Notes under the pieces: generated by a model
Told to the model about the DNA's origin: nothing
Database searches by the model: none
The model's input: only the letters and a program-made list of their open reading frames with translations
DNA from: Pelomonas sp965229315
GTDB taxonomy: Bacteria > Pseudomonadota > Gammaproteobacteria > Burkholderiales > Burkholderiaceae_C
DNA: 64,000 nt
Assembly: GCF_965229315.1 (NCBI RefSeq)
Contig: NZ_CBDDJA010000002.1
Coordinates: 3,720,001 to 3,784,000, forward strand
Direction of reading: 5' to 3'
Made by a program: the position numbers and the translations under genes
Part shown: positions 16,681 through 25,419 of the stretch, piece after piece
How the letters are laid out: the number at the start of each line of letters is the position of its first letter
How positions within the stretch are numbered: position 1 is the first letter of the stretch

Positions 16681-17640
16681 TTAAAACGGGTTGTTGCGTG
16701 CGCGCGAGAGCGCCAGCGTGCCGACGCGCTGCTGCGCGCTCGGGCTCAGTGTCGTGTCGCCGGCCCACAGCCACTGCGTCACGTTCGCGTCGGTCTGCAG
16801 CGTGTCGGTCGTGCAGTCCTGGATCGCGACGTCGCTGCGGCAGGCCGCCTGCGTGACGTTGGTGTAGCTGAAGGCGCTCGGGAACCGGACGATCTGCTGG
16901 ATGTTCTCGTCAACCAGCACCAGGCCGATCAGGCGGCCGTCGTTGAGCAGGTTCAGCCGCATCTCGGTGTTGAACGCCGTGCTCAGGTCGTTCAGGAACA
17001 GCGCGCGGTCGATGTCGGTCTGCTGCAGGCGCTCGTTCTGGCCGAAGGGCGTCAGGCCCACGTCGAAGATCGTCGAGACCAGCACGCGGCCGTTGGCGTT
17101 GGCGATGCGGTTGGCCTGGCTGGCCAGCAGCTTGCCACGGGCCTTGGCCTCGTTGATCAGTGCGTCGCGGCTCTGCGCCGGGAACTGGCGGTAGAGCTCC
17201 AGGATGTCATTGACACCGACGCCGATCGCCACCAGGTCCTTGGGACCGAAGCGGTCGTTAGACAGGAACAGGTCAATCTTGGCCTGCACGTCGGCCACCT
17301 TGGCGCCCGCCTCGGCGGACATGATGCCCTGAGGCAGCGCGATGTAGTCCAAGTTGCACTGCTGGAACACCATGTTGAAGCCGCCGGCCAACACCTGACT
17401 CCAGACCGGGTTGATCCGGCAGTCCGGCTGCAGCGTCTCAGCGTTCTTGCCATTGATCGTGTACTTCTTGCCGCTCTGCAGGATGACGCCGCTCTCGTCG
17501 CCAAAGATGATGGTGCGGGTCGGCGCGAACGGGTCGATCTGCGCGGTACCTCCGCCGCCGCAGCCGGCGATCAGCGCGGCCGCCGCCACCGTGGCCAGGG
17601 CCAGGGCGCGTTTGAATTTCTGGGAGACAACACGTTGCAT
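16681..17640 (-). CDS. SGNH/GDSL-like lipoprotein with degenerate active site
   Basis: A 319-residue lipoprotein with a lipobox LIAGC (Cys27) after a basic N-terminus. The fold looks SGNH-like: IIFGDESG in the block I position, GVGVNDILELY for block III (GxND), and WLWAGDTTLSP for block V. The canonical GDS is interrupted as GDES, and the catalytic His expected in a DxxHxxP-type block V is replaced (TTL instead of THL). It may therefore be a non-catalytic binding protein or use altered chemistry. It faces fadD convergently. Confidence 0.75.
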   Translation of the reverse strand: MQRVVSQKFKRALALATVAAAALIAGCGGGGTAQIDPFAPTRTIIFGDESGVILQSGKKYTINGKNAETLQPDCRINPVWSQVLAGGFNMVFQQCNLDYIALPQGIMSAEAGAKVADVQAKIDLFLSNDRFGPKDLVAIGVGVNDILELYRQFPAQSRDALINEAKARGKLLASQANRIANANGRVLVSTIFDVGLTPFGQNERLQQTDIDRALFLNDLSTAFNTEMRLNLLNDGRLIGLVLVDENIQQIVRFPSAFSYTNVTQAACRSDVAIQDCTTDTLQTDANVTQWLWAGDTTLSPSAQQRVGTLALSRARNNPF

Positions 17641-17665
17641 GACGATCAACTCAGGACAGGAAAAC

Positions 17666-18658
17666 TCAATCGGCGAAGGCGGCGGCGGCCCGGCTGAGCC
17701 GGTCCCGCACACCATCCCAGGCCGTGTCGCGCGGTGGCGCCTCGACCCAGATCTCATGGGCGCCGGCCGCATCAAAAGCCCGCAGCACCGCAAACAATTC
17801 GTGGGCCGCTGCCGCGGGGTCGCCCGGCAGGGCTTGCCATTGGCAAACCAGCCCGGCCGGCGGTTGGGCGCGTGAATATACCGCCAGCCCTTCCAGGCCC
17901 CCGCCGGCGGCCACTGTGCCCAAACGTAAAGCCAGGGCGGCTGCGTCCAGCAGGCGCACGCGGGCATGGGGTGCATAGTGTGCCGCCAGCGTGCCCGAAG
18001 CCTTGGGCGCGGCGGCGTCCGGCTCGGCCAGCGCCTCACCCAGGGCGGCCTCGATGCGCGCGCGGGGGATGAGCCCGGGGCGCAGCAGCGCAGGACGCTC
18101 GCGGCTGCAATCGACGATGCTGGATTCGATGCCCACCTCGCAGGAGCCGCCATCCAGGACCATCAGTTCGGCACCGAATTCCTCCACCACATGGCGGGCC
18201 CGCGTCGGGCTGACACGGCCGAAGCGGTTGGCGCTGGGCGCCGCCACGCCCTGCACGCCCAGCGTGCGCGCCGCCGCCAGCACGGCGCGCGCGACCGGGT
18301 GTGCGGGCGCGCGCAGCGCCACCGTGACCTGCCCACCCGCCGCGGCCTCGGCCATGCCCGGCTTGCGCGCCACGATGACGGTCAGCGGGCCGGGCCAGAA
18401 GGCGTCCATCAGCCGGCGCGCGGCGGCGGGCAGGGGGTCGGCAAACGGCGCGGCGGCGGCGGCGTCCAGCACGTGGACGATCAGCGGGTGGTCACTGGGC
18501 CGGCCCTTGGCGGCGAAGACCTTGGCGACGGCGGTGTCGCTGTCGGCCCGCGCGGCCAGGCCGTAGACGGTCTCGGTCGGCAGGCCCAGCAGTTCGCCAG
18601 CGGCCAGGCGCTCGGCAGCGGCCTGGACGGCGTCGGGATCGGTGCCGGGCAACAGCAT
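17666..18658 (-). CDS. tsaC: L-threonylcarbamoyladenylate synthase (Sua5/YrdC/YciO type)
   Basis: Makes threonylcarbamoyl-AMP for the t6A37 modification of tRNAs decoding ANN codons. At 330 residues it has the YrdC core (PTETVYGLAARADSDTAVAKV, then AAKGRPSDHPLIVHV, then SANRFGRVSPT) plus a C-terminal Sua5 domain (about 215-325), the long form. The ATG at 18658 overlaps the purK stop by one base (TGATG), so it is coupled to purK. It completes the purE-purK-tsaC operon. Confidence 0.93.
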   Translation of the reverse strand: MLLPGTDPDAVQAAAERLAAGELLGLPTETVYGLAARADSDTAVAKVFAAKGRPSDHPLIVHVLDAAAAAPFADPLPAAARRLMDAFWPGPLTVIVARKPGMAEAAAGGQVTVALRAPAHPVARAVLAAARTLGVQGVAAPSANRFGRVSPTRARHVVEEFGAELMVLDGGSCEVGIESSIVDCSRERPALLRPGLIPRARIEAALGEALAEPDAAAPKASGTLAAHYAPHARVRLLDAAALALRLGTVAAGGGLEGLAVYSRAQPPAGLVCQWQALPGDPAAAAHELFAVLRAFDAAGAHEIWVEAPPRDTAWDGVRDRLSRAAAAFAD

Positions 18659-19875
18659 CAGAAATCGGTGGGCAGGCCCAGGATGGCCGCCGCCTGCAGG
18701 GCCACGTCGTGCGCGCCCTCGGGCGTGTCGGCCGTGATGTTCAGGTGGCCCATCTTGCGGCCATGGCGGGCGGCGGCCTTGCCGTACAGGTGCAGGTGCG
18801 TGCCGGGCAGCGCCAGCACGCGGTCCCAGGCCGGCGTCGTCGGCCCGCCTGCATCGCTGAACCACAGGTCACCCAGCAGGTTCAGCATGACGGACGCCGA
18901 ATGCTGGCGCGGCTCGGACAGCGGCAGGCCGGTCAACGCCCGCACCTGCAGCTCGAACTGCGACACGTCGCAGCCGTCCATCGTCCAGTGGCCGGAGTTG
19001 TGCGGGCGCGGCGCCATCTCGTTGACGACGAGGCGGCCGTCCCCGACCGGCCGGCCGGCCGCGTCGTGCTCGTGAACCCAGAAGAACTCCACGCAGAGTA
19101 CGCCGACGTAATCCAGCGCCTGCGCCACCTGGCGCGCCGCCGCGACGGCCAGCCGGTCCACCTCGACCGGCACGTCGGGCGCAGGCACTTCGGTGACGGC
19201 AAGGATGCCGCCGCGGTGCAGGTTCTGCTGCACCGGGAAGTTGACGATCTGCCCGTCGGCGCCGCGCGCGACGAGCACGCTCAGTTCGGCCTTGAGCGGC
19301 AGCAACTGCTCCAGCACGCAGGGCACGCGCCGGAGGTTGTCCCACGCGTCGGCCAGGTCGGCGGCAGTGGCCACGCGCACCTGGCCCTTGCCGTCGTAGC
19401 CCATGCGGGACGTCTTCAGGATGCCGGGCAGCAGCGCGGGGTCCACGGCCGCGAGTTCGATGTCGTTCGTGATGACGGCGTGCGGCGCACAGGGCACGCC
19501 TGCGGCCTGGAAATGCGCCTTCTCGACCGCACGGTCCTGGCAGACGGCGACGGCGGCGGCCGAGGGCGCCACGACGCGCATGCCGGCCAGCGTCTGCAGC
19601 GCCAGCGCCGGCACGTTCTCGAACTCGGTCGTGATCGCGTCGCAGTCGCGCGCCAGCTGCGCCAGCCCGAAGGAGTCCAGGTAGTCGGCCTTGACGTGCT
19701 TGTCCGCCACCGCGCCCGCGGGGCTGATGGCGTCCGGGTCCAGCACGACGCAGCGGTAGCCCATCGCCTGGGCCGCGTGCACGAACATGCGGCCGAGCTG
19801 GCCGCCGCCCAGCACGCCGAGCGTCGCTTGTCGCGCTTCGCCGATCGTCTCGGCACCGGGGAGCAGCACGGGCAT
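18658..19875 (-). CDS. purK: 5-(carboxyamino)imidazole ribonucleotide synthase
   Basis: ATP-grasp enzyme that carboxylates AIR to N5-CAIR in purine synthesis. It is 405 residues: N-terminal LGVLGGGQLGRMFVHAAQAM, central ATP-grasp with LKTSRMGYDGKGQ, and VNEMAPRPHNSGHWT near the active site. The length is slightly above the usual 355-390 because of a short N-terminal extension before the GGG motif; an internal start is conceivable. The TGATG overlaps with purE upstream and tsaC downstream indicate one translation unit. Confidence 0.95.
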   Translation of the reverse strand: MPVLLPGAETIGEARQATLGVLGGGQLGRMFVHAAQAMGYRCVVLDPDAISPAGAVADKHVKADYLDSFGLAQLARDCDAITTEFENVPALALQTLAGMRVVAPSAAAVAVCQDRAVEKAHFQAAGVPCAPHAVITNDIELAAVDPALLPGILKTSRMGYDGKGQVRVATAADLADAWDNLRRVPCVLEQLLPLKAELSVLVARGADGQIVNFPVQQNLHRGGILAVTEVPAPDVPVEVDRLAVAAARQVAQALDYVGVLCVEFFWVHEHDAAGRPVGDGRLVVNEMAPRPHNSGHWTMDGCDVSQFELQVRALTGLPLSEPRQHSASVMLNLLGDLWFSDAGGPTTPAWDRVLALPGTHLHLYGKAAARHGRKMGHLNITADTPEGAHDVALQAAAILGLPTDF

Positions 19876-20387
19876 CAGCGCAGCTCCTCGCTCATGGCAC
19901 GGGCCGCCTCGGTCTGCGTTGCGCGGAAGGCTGCGAGCCTGCCCAGCAGCGCGGCGTCACCCGTGGCCAGCATGGCGACGGCGAACAGCGCGGCATTGGC
20001 GGCGCCGGCGCTGCCGATGGCGAACGTCGCGACCGGGATGCCCTTGGGCATCTGCACGATGGAGTGCAGGGAATCGACCCCCATCAGGTGCCGGCTGGCG
20101 ACCGGCACGCCCAGCACGGGCACCGTCGTCTTGGCGGCCAGCATGCCCGGCAGGTGGGCCGCGCCGCCGGCGCCGGCGATGATGGCCTTCAGCCCGCGGC
20201 CGGCAGCGCCCTCGGCATACGCGAACATGTCGTCCGGCATGCGGTGGGCCGACACGACCCTGGCGTCGAAGGCGACACCGAACTCGGTCAGAATCGCGGC
20301 CGCCTGCTTCATCGTCTCCCAGTCGCTGCTGGAGCCCATGACGATGCCGATGACGGCATCCGGGTTCTGGGGGGCTGGGGTGGACAA
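19875..20387 (-). CDS. purE: N5-carboxyaminoimidazole ribonucleotide mutase
   Basis: Class I PurE, which converts N5-CAIR to CAIR. The family body begins at VIGIVMGSSSDWETM and includes SAHRMPDD and GAGGAAHLPGM. No nearby ATG fits. A TTG at 20387 with GGAG 7 nt upstream gives a 170-residue protein, the usual size. The longer in-frame alternative to 20468 would leave almost no room for the divergent chaperedoxin promoter and adds non-conserved sequence. Its stop overlaps the purK start by 1 bp. Confidence 0.93.
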   Translation of the reverse strand: MSTPAPQNPDAVIGIVMGSSSDWETMKQAAAILTEFGVAFDARVVSAHRMPDDMFAYAEGAAGRGLKAIIAGAGGAAHLPGMLAAKTTVPVLGVPVASRHLMGVDSLHSIVQMPKGIPVATFAIGSAGAANAALFAVAMLATGDAALLGRLAAFRATQTEAARAMSEELR

Positions 20388-20418
20388 GGTCGCGCTCCGG
20401 GGCTCAGAAAAGCCTTGA

Positions 20419-20424
20419 ATTGTA
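20419..20424 (-). promoter_or_regulatory. Candidate -10 element for purE-purK-tsaC
   Basis: On the minus strand TACAAT (20424-20419) lies 31 bp upstream of the purE TTG start, within the 95-bp gap to the divergent chaperedoxin gene. No good -35 was found at the right distance, so support is modest. A search for a purine-repressor-like palindrome by eye found none. Confidence 0.35.
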
Positions 20425-20482
20425 GGTCGCGAGCCTTCACCTGCTTCCCGGTGGCCCCACCCACGCACTCCACGCTCCCGCC

Positions 20483-21433
20483 ATGATCGACATCACCCTC
20501 CAGAACTTCGAAGCCGAACTCATCGTTGCCTCCCAGAACCAGCCCGTGCTGCTGGACATCTGGGCGCCATGGTGCGGCCCCTGCCGCACGCTCGGCCCCA
20601 TGCTGGAGAAGCTGGAGACCGCCTACGCCGGCCGCTTCACGCTCGCCAAGCTCAACAGCGACGACGTGCCCGAGATCGCCACGCAGCTCAGCCAGATGTT
20701 CGGCGTGCGCTCCATCCCGTTCTGCGTGATGTTCGTGGGTGGCCAGCCGGTGGACGGCTTCGTCGGCGCCATCCCGGAGGCGCAGATCCGCGAGTTCCTG
20801 GACAAGCACGTGCCGGCCGGAGAGGAACTCGAAGCCGAGGCCGACGTGGCCGCGGCGCAGGACCTGATGGCCGAAGGCGACCTGGAGGCCGCACTGACCA
20901 AGCTGGCCCACGCGGTGCAGACCGACCCGGCCAATGACGCCGCGCGCTTCGACTACGTGAAGGCGCTGCTGGAGCTGGATCTGGTGGCTGACGCCCGCGC
21001 CGCCTTCGCGCCGGTGGCCGCCAAGGCCGCCGACACGCTGACCCCGTCGCCCCGCCTGGCTGCGCTGGCCACCTGGCTGAGCGCTTTCGATGCGGCCGCT
21101 GGCGCCGACCCGGCCGCACTGCAGGGCGCGATCGCCGCCAACAAGCGCGACTTCGACGCCCGTTTCGCGCTGGCCCAGCACCATCTCGCGCAGCAGCGCT
21201 TCACCGAAGCCATGGACGAGCTGCTGGAAATCATCATGCGCGACAAGGCCTGGAACGGCGAGGCCGCGCGCAAGACCTATGTCGCCATCCTCGAGCTGCT
21301 GACCAAGCCGACGCCCAAGCCGGCCGCGGAAGCCCGCACCGGCACCGTCGAGATCGCCGGCAAGGCCGCCGTCCTGCACAGCGACCCGCTGCTCGACCAG
21401 TACCGGCGCAAGCTGTCGATGGCGCTGTTCTGA
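20483..21433 (+). CDS. cnoX: Thioredoxin-domain chaperedoxin (CnoX/YbbN-like)
   Basis: A 316-residue protein with an N-terminal thioredoxin fold (1-110) carrying an intact WCGPC (Cys31/Cys34), the cis-proline region RSIPFCVMF, and then TPR-like helices (about 120-275). This is the CnoX/YbbN layout: a redox-linked holdase that protects proteins during oxidative stress. E. coli CnoX has lost the CxxC pair, whereas this protein keeps it, so it may have oxidoreductase activity as well. It is divergent from purE. Confidence 0.9.
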   Translation: MIDITLQNFEAELIVASQNQPVLLDIWAPWCGPCRTLGPMLEKLETAYAGRFTLAKLNSDDVPEIATQLSQMFGVRSIPFCVMFVGGQPVDGFVGAIPEAQIREFLDKHVPAGEELEAEADVAAAQDLMAEGDLEAALTKLAHAVQTDPANDAARFDYVKALLELDLVADARAAFAPVAAKAADTLTPSPRLAALATWLSAFDAAAGADPAALQGAIAANKRDFDARFALAQHHLAQQRFTEAMDELLEIIMRDKAWNGEAARKTYVAILELLTKPTPKPAAEARTGTVEIAGKAAVLHSDPLLDQYRRKLSMALF

Positions 21434-21440
21434 CGCTGGC

Positions 21441-23249
21441 TCAGGGCGACGTGCGGTTGTTGCTGCGGATCTCGCGCAGCTTCATGCACTCGGCGTCGTT
21501 CTGGAACGCCGGCTTCTCGCACTGCCGGTCGATGCACCAGGCACGCGCCAGGAACACGCGGCCGCCGCAGGCTTCGGCGGCGGTGCGCGGCTCGCCCGCA
21601 GGCGCGGGGGCTGCGGCAGCGCCCGCGGACGACCGACTGGCCGCATTGCCGCCTGCCGACATCGACCCGGTCGGCTCCGGCGTCGCCACGGGTGACGTGC
21701 GCGGCATGGCGCGGACCTCCGCGGGCTTGTCGCCCGCGACAGGCTTCAATGCGCCGTCGCGGCGGGCGACGGCGGGTGCCGGCTGCGAGGCTGCGGGCCC
21801 GGTCCGCAAAGGGAGGCTGGCAGCGCTGGCGACGGGTGCGGTCTTCACCGGCGCCGGTGCCACGGTGTCGGGCATTGCGGCGACAGGGGTCGGGGCGGAG
21901 GACGCTTCGGCCACCGTGACAGCCGGCGCAGGCACGGAGGCGGCGAGTTCAGCCGGGGCCGCTTCGGGCGCCGCGGGCCTGCCGCGCAGTTGGACGATGA
22001 ACAGCCCCAGCAACAGCAGCGCGGCACCCCCCGCCGCGAGCAGCCCCCAGCGCCGCTTGCCCGCCGCCGCGGGTGCTGCCGATGCAGGCGCAGGCGCGGG
22101 CTGCAGTGCAGGGGGCAGGTCAGGCAGTAGGGGCGCGGCGGCGGAACGCGGCGACACGATGGTCGCGTCCGCATCCCCAGGCGCCGTGGCCGGCCCGAAG
22201 ACGCCGGAGCGCGGGACGACGATGGTGGGCGCGAGCGACGATTGCGGTGGCGCCTCGGCCGGGTCGCTGTCGGCGATGTCGAGGTCCAGCGCCGCCGTGC
22301 GTGGCGGCGGCTGCGTCACGCCGGTACGCGGCGGCGCAGGCAGCGGTTCCGGCACGGGCACCCGGCCATCCATCACCTCGCGCCAGGCGGCCGCCGTCTG
22401 CGGGCGCTGGTGCGGCGGCATGCGCAAGGCCCAGTCCAGGCCGGCAAGGAATTGCGGCGAATAGCCTTCGACGGCGAGGGGCGCGAAATCGTCCGTCATC
22501 GCCCGCGTCGTGGCCGGCGGCGGCGGGCGACCGGTCAGCAGCTCGTGCATGGCCGCGGCCAGCGCGTAGAAGTCGGTCCACGGCCCCTGGCGCAGCGTGT
22601 CCGCCTCGGCGTACTGCTCGATGGGCGCGAAGCTGGGCTTGAGGATGGCCGTGAAGACCTGGGTGCGGTCACCGATGGTCTGCCGCGCGGCGCCGAAATC
22701 CAGCAGGATGGGCGCGCTGCCGTCGGCGGGCATGAAGATGTTGTCGGGCGCCACGTCGCGGTGCCAGACCTGCTGGGCGTGCAGCACTTCCAGGCCGCCC
22801 AGCACCGAGTCGAAGATGCGCCGCGCCCAGGCCTCGGGCGGCGGCGTGGCCCGCGTGCGGCGGGCCTCGCGCAGGTTCTGGCCGACGAGGCGCGGCATGG
22901 CCATGTAGGCGGTGCCGTTGGCTTCCCAGAAGCGGTAGACCTTGAGCAGCGACGGGTGGTCGAAGCGGGCCAGCAGGCGGGCTTCATTGACGAAGCTGCG
23001 CCGGCCCAGCTCGAAGGTCTCCTTCATGGACACCGAGCGCACGCAGACGAACGACTGCCCGTCGCGCGATGCGAACTGGCTGGGCATGTACTCCTTGATC
23101 GCGATCTCGCGCTCCAGCGAGTGGTCGCGTGCGAGGTAGACGATGCCGAAGCCGCCGACGCCCAGCGTGCCCAGGATCTCCAGCTCGCCGAAGCGGGTGC
23201 CGGGGGGCAAGGCGGGGATGAAGTCGTCGGAGCGAGCGTCGGCACTCAT
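21441..23249 (-). CDS. Membrane-anchored Ser/Thr protein kinase
   Basis: A 602-residue Hanks-type kinase. The catalytic domain (about 20-290) has a glycine loop LGVGGFGIVY (30-39), K52 in IAIKEYMP, HRDVAPDN (163-170) and DFG (184-186), all the residues needed for activity. A Pro/Ala-rich juxtamembrane stretch leads to a single membrane segment (401-420). The external region is Ala/Pro/Ser-rich, with a short Cys-containing C-terminus (CGGRVFLARAWCIDRQCEKP). The ATG at 23249 is preferred over a TTG two codons upstream. It is convergent with cnoX (7-bp gap) and lies downstream of the helical-repeat gene. No partner phosphatase was seen. Confidence 0.9.
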   Translation of the reverse strand: MSADARSDDFIPALPPGTRFGELEILGTLGVGGFGIVYLARDHSLEREIAIKEYMPSQFASRDGQSFVCVRSVSMKETFELGRRSFVNEARLLARFDHPSLLKVYRFWEANGTAYMAMPRLVGQNLREARRTRATPPPEAWARRIFDSVLGGLEVLHAQQVWHRDVAPDNIFMPADGSAPILLDFGAARQTIGDRTQVFTAILKPSFAPIEQYAEADTLRQGPWTDFYALAAAMHELLTGRPPPPATTRAMTDDFAPLAVEGYSPQFLAGLDWALRMPPHQRPQTAAAWREVMDGRVPVPEPLPAPPRTGVTQPPPRTAALDLDIADSDPAEAPPQSSLAPTIVVPRSGVFGPATAPGDADATIVSPRSAAAPLLPDLPPALQPAPAPASAAPAAAGKRRWGLLAAGGAALLLLGLFIVQLRGRPAAPEAAPAELAASVPAPAVTVAEASSAPTPVAAMPDTVAPAPVKTAPVASAASLPLRTGPAASQPAPAVARRDGALKPVAGDKPAEVRAMPRTSPVATPEPTGSMSAGGNAASRSSAGAAAAPAPAGEPRTAAEACGGRVFLARAWCIDRQCEKPAFQNDAECMKLREIRSNNRTSP

Positions 23250-23302
23250 GGCCAAACGAGAGTACCCCAGGCCGGCCCGGCTGGCAGCCCGGATAAAGCC
23301 TG

Positions 23303-24484
23303 TCAGCGCGGTGGATGTGCCAGCCCGGCAGCGCGCAGGCGCGCGGCCCAGCGCTGCCGCTGCGAGGCGTCGTCGGCCCAGGCCGCCTGGGCGGCATCGG
23401 CATGCTGCGCGGACAGCCCCCCCTCATTCAGGCGGGCGTAGACCTGCGCCAGCCGGGCGTGCAGCGCGGCGCGCTCGTCGAGGTCGCAATGGGCCGGGTC
23501 CTCGGCCAGCACTTCGACGGCCGCCTGGTCGGCCAGCGCGCGGGCGCGCACCAGCTCGCCGGTGTTGGCCCAGCACCAGGCCAGGTCGGCCAGCAGGCTG
23601 CCGCCAGTGCGCGCCAGGCCGGCTGCCACGGCCTCGGGCAGATGCGCCTCCAGCAGCGCCGCGGCGGCGGCGTGGTCGCCCTGCACGGTCAGCAGCTGGG
23701 CGCGCAACAGCGGCGTCAGGTCGGCCCGGGGCGAGCCACCGACCGCGTCATCGAAATGGCCGATGGAGTCCACGCCCAGCAGCACCGCAGGCGCCTCGCC
23801 GGGCTCGCCGGCCAGCGCCGCATGGCGGATGCGCAGCGCGCGCATCTGCATCTGGTTGTAGAGCAGCGCCGCGAGGCCGGCATCGTCGCCATCCGCGCTG
23901 GCGGCACGGCGGCCGAAGGCGTACCAGGCGGACGCGGCAGCCTCGTCCCGGGCCAGGTCCCAGGCCATGCCCAACGCCGAGGCGACGCGGCACGCGGCGG
24001 CGTTCGACGCCGCATGTGCAACCCCAGCGGCGTTAGACGCCGCATGCGCGGCGCCAGCGCCGTTGTCCGCCGCGCCAGCCAGCGCAGCCGTGGCGTGGGT
24101 GACGAGGCGCTCGATGTCGCGGTCGACGAAGGCCATCAGCGCGAGCCAGGCGTCGCACAGTGCCGTCAGGCCGGACAGCCCGGCGGCGTTTGCCATCACC
24201 CGGGCGCGGCCGACGCGCTCCCGGGCGCCGCCACCGAAGGCGCTGAAGTACGCGGTGAGGCCCTCAGCCAGGTGCAGCCAGGCCGCCAGCTCGACGCGCG
24301 GATGCACCAGCGCGCGGGCCTGCAGCCGGTCCAACTCCTCGCGGGCCTCGACCGCGCGGCCATGGCGCAGCCACAGGATGGCGCGCTGGGCCTGCAGCAC
24401 CGCGCAGCGCGCCGGCATGGCGGCGACAGCGGCGATCTCGCCGTCCAGCCGCTGGGCCAGCCGGCTGCGCAGTTTCACCGTCAT
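23303..24484 (-). CDS. TPR-like helical-repeat protein of unknown function
   Basis: A 393-residue protein built from Ala-rich helix pairs with TPR-like spacing (for example LRHGRAVEAREELDRLQARA and LAWCWANTGELVRARALADQ). There is no signal peptide, membrane segment or enzymatic motif. It contains a 10-residue tandem duplication (GxAHAASNAA twice) encoded by a 30-bp repeat at 23997-24056. Its ATG overlaps the purC stop by 4 bp, so it is co-translated with purC, and the Ser/Thr kinase gene follows 53 bp downstream. A scaffold or substrate for that kinase is conceivable but only by proximity. Confidence 0.7.
   Translation of the reverse strand: MTVKLRSRLAQRLDGEIAAVAAMPARCAVLQAQRAILWLRHGRAVEAREELDRLQARALVHPRVELAAWLHLAEGLTAYFSAFGGGARERVGRARVMANAAGLSGLTALCDAWLALMAFVDRDIERLVTHATAALAGAADNGAGAAHAASNAAGVAHAASNAAACRVASALGMAWDLARDEAAASAWYAFGRRAASADGDDAGLAALLYNQMQMRALRIRHAALAGEPGEAPAVLLGVDSIGHFDDAVGGSPRADLTPLLRAQLLTVQGDHAAAAALLEAHLPEAVAAGLARTGGSLLADLAWCWANTGELVRARALADQAAVEVLAEDPAHCDLDERAALHARLAQVYARLNEGGLSAQHADAAQAAWADDASQRQRWAARLRAAGLAHPPR
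23997..24056. repeat. 30-bp tandem duplication inside the helical-repeat gene
   Basis: Two adjacent 30-bp units (23997-24026 and 24027-24056) share GCGGCGTT, GACGCCGCATG and CCA blocks and differ at a few positions. The unit keeps the frame and adds ten residues, so copy number could vary between strains without breaking the gene. Confidence 0.7.
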
Positions 24485-25377
24485 GCGGTGAGCCGCTGCA
24501 GGGCTTCCTCGTACTTCTGCAGCGTGCGGTCGATGACCTCGGCCGGCAGCGCCGGGGCCGGGCCGGTCTTGCCCCAGGGTTGGCCGTCGATGCGCACCGC
24601 CTCCAGCCAGTCGCGCACGAACTGCTTGTCGTAGCTGGGCGGGTTGCAGCCCGGCGCATAGCTCTCGACCGGCCAGTAGCGCGAGGAGTCGGGCGTCAGC
24701 ACCTCGTCCATCAGCGTCAGCGTGCCGTTCTCGTCCAGGCCGAACTCGAACTTGGTGTCGGCAATGATGATGCCCTTGGTCAGCGCGAAGTCGGCAGCGC
24801 GCTGGTAGAGCTGGATGGAGATGTCGCGCACGCGGGTGGCGAGGTCCACGCCGATGATCCCGGCCATCGTCTCGAACGAGATGTTCTCGTCGTGGTCGCC
24901 CATCTCGGCCTTGGTGGCGGGCGTGAAGATGGGCGCCGGCAGCTTGTCGGCATTGCGCAGGCCGGCGGGCAGCGGCACGCCGCAGACGCTGCCGCTGGCC
25001 TGGTATTCGGCCCAGCCGCTGCCGGCCAGGTACCCGCGCACCACGGCCTCCACCGGCAGCGGCTTCAGGCGCTTGACCAGCATGGAGCGGCCCGCCACCT
25101 GCTCGCGCTCCTCGGGCGTCACGACGGAGAGCGGGTCGTCCCCGGTGAGGTGGTTGGGCACGAGGCCCTGCAGGCGGTCGAACCAGAACAGCGCCATGCG
25201 GGTGAGCAGCGCGCCCTTGCCGGGGATGGGCTCGCCCATGATGACGTCGAAGGCCGACAGGCGGTCGCTGGCGATCATCAGGATGCGGTCGTCGCCGACG
25301 GCGTAGTTCTCGCGCACCTTGCCGCGGCCCAGCAGGGGCAGCGACGTGATGGAGGACTGGAGCAGGGCTTGAGACAT
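24481..25377 (-). CDS. purC: Phosphoribosylaminoimidazole-succinocarboxamide synthase
   Basis: SAICAR synthase of purine biosynthesis, 298 residues, of the longer type common in Burkholderiales. Motifs include GRGKVRENYAVGD, the SDRLSAFDVIMGEPIPGKG substrate loop, VVRGYLAGSGWAEYQ and DTKFEFG. It is separated from purE and purK by about 4 kb of unrelated genes. The stop overlaps the downstream helical-repeat gene (ATGA). Confidence 0.96.
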   Translation of the reverse strand: MSQALLQSSITSLPLLGRGKVRENYAVGDDRILMIASDRLSAFDVIMGEPIPGKGALLTRMALFWFDRLQGLVPNHLTGDDPLSVVTPEEREQVAGRSMLVKRLKPLPVEAVVRGYLAGSGWAEYQASGSVCGVPLPAGLRNADKLPAPIFTPATKAEMGDHDENISFETMAGIIGVDLATRVRDISIQLYQRAADFALTKGIIIADTKFEFGLDENGTLTLMDEVLTPDSSRYWPVESYAPGCNPPSYDKQFVRDWLEAVRIDGQPWGKTGPAPALPAEVIDRTLQKYEEALQRLTA

Positions 25378-25419
25378 GGCGGGCAGCGGCGGGCGCGAGG
25401 GGCGGCGAAGGCGCGGATT

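Noticed and set aside
20483..21433. Plain thioredoxin (TrxA).
   Set aside because: At 316 residues with a long TPR-like tail it fits CnoX/YbbN, not the roughly 108-residue TrxA.
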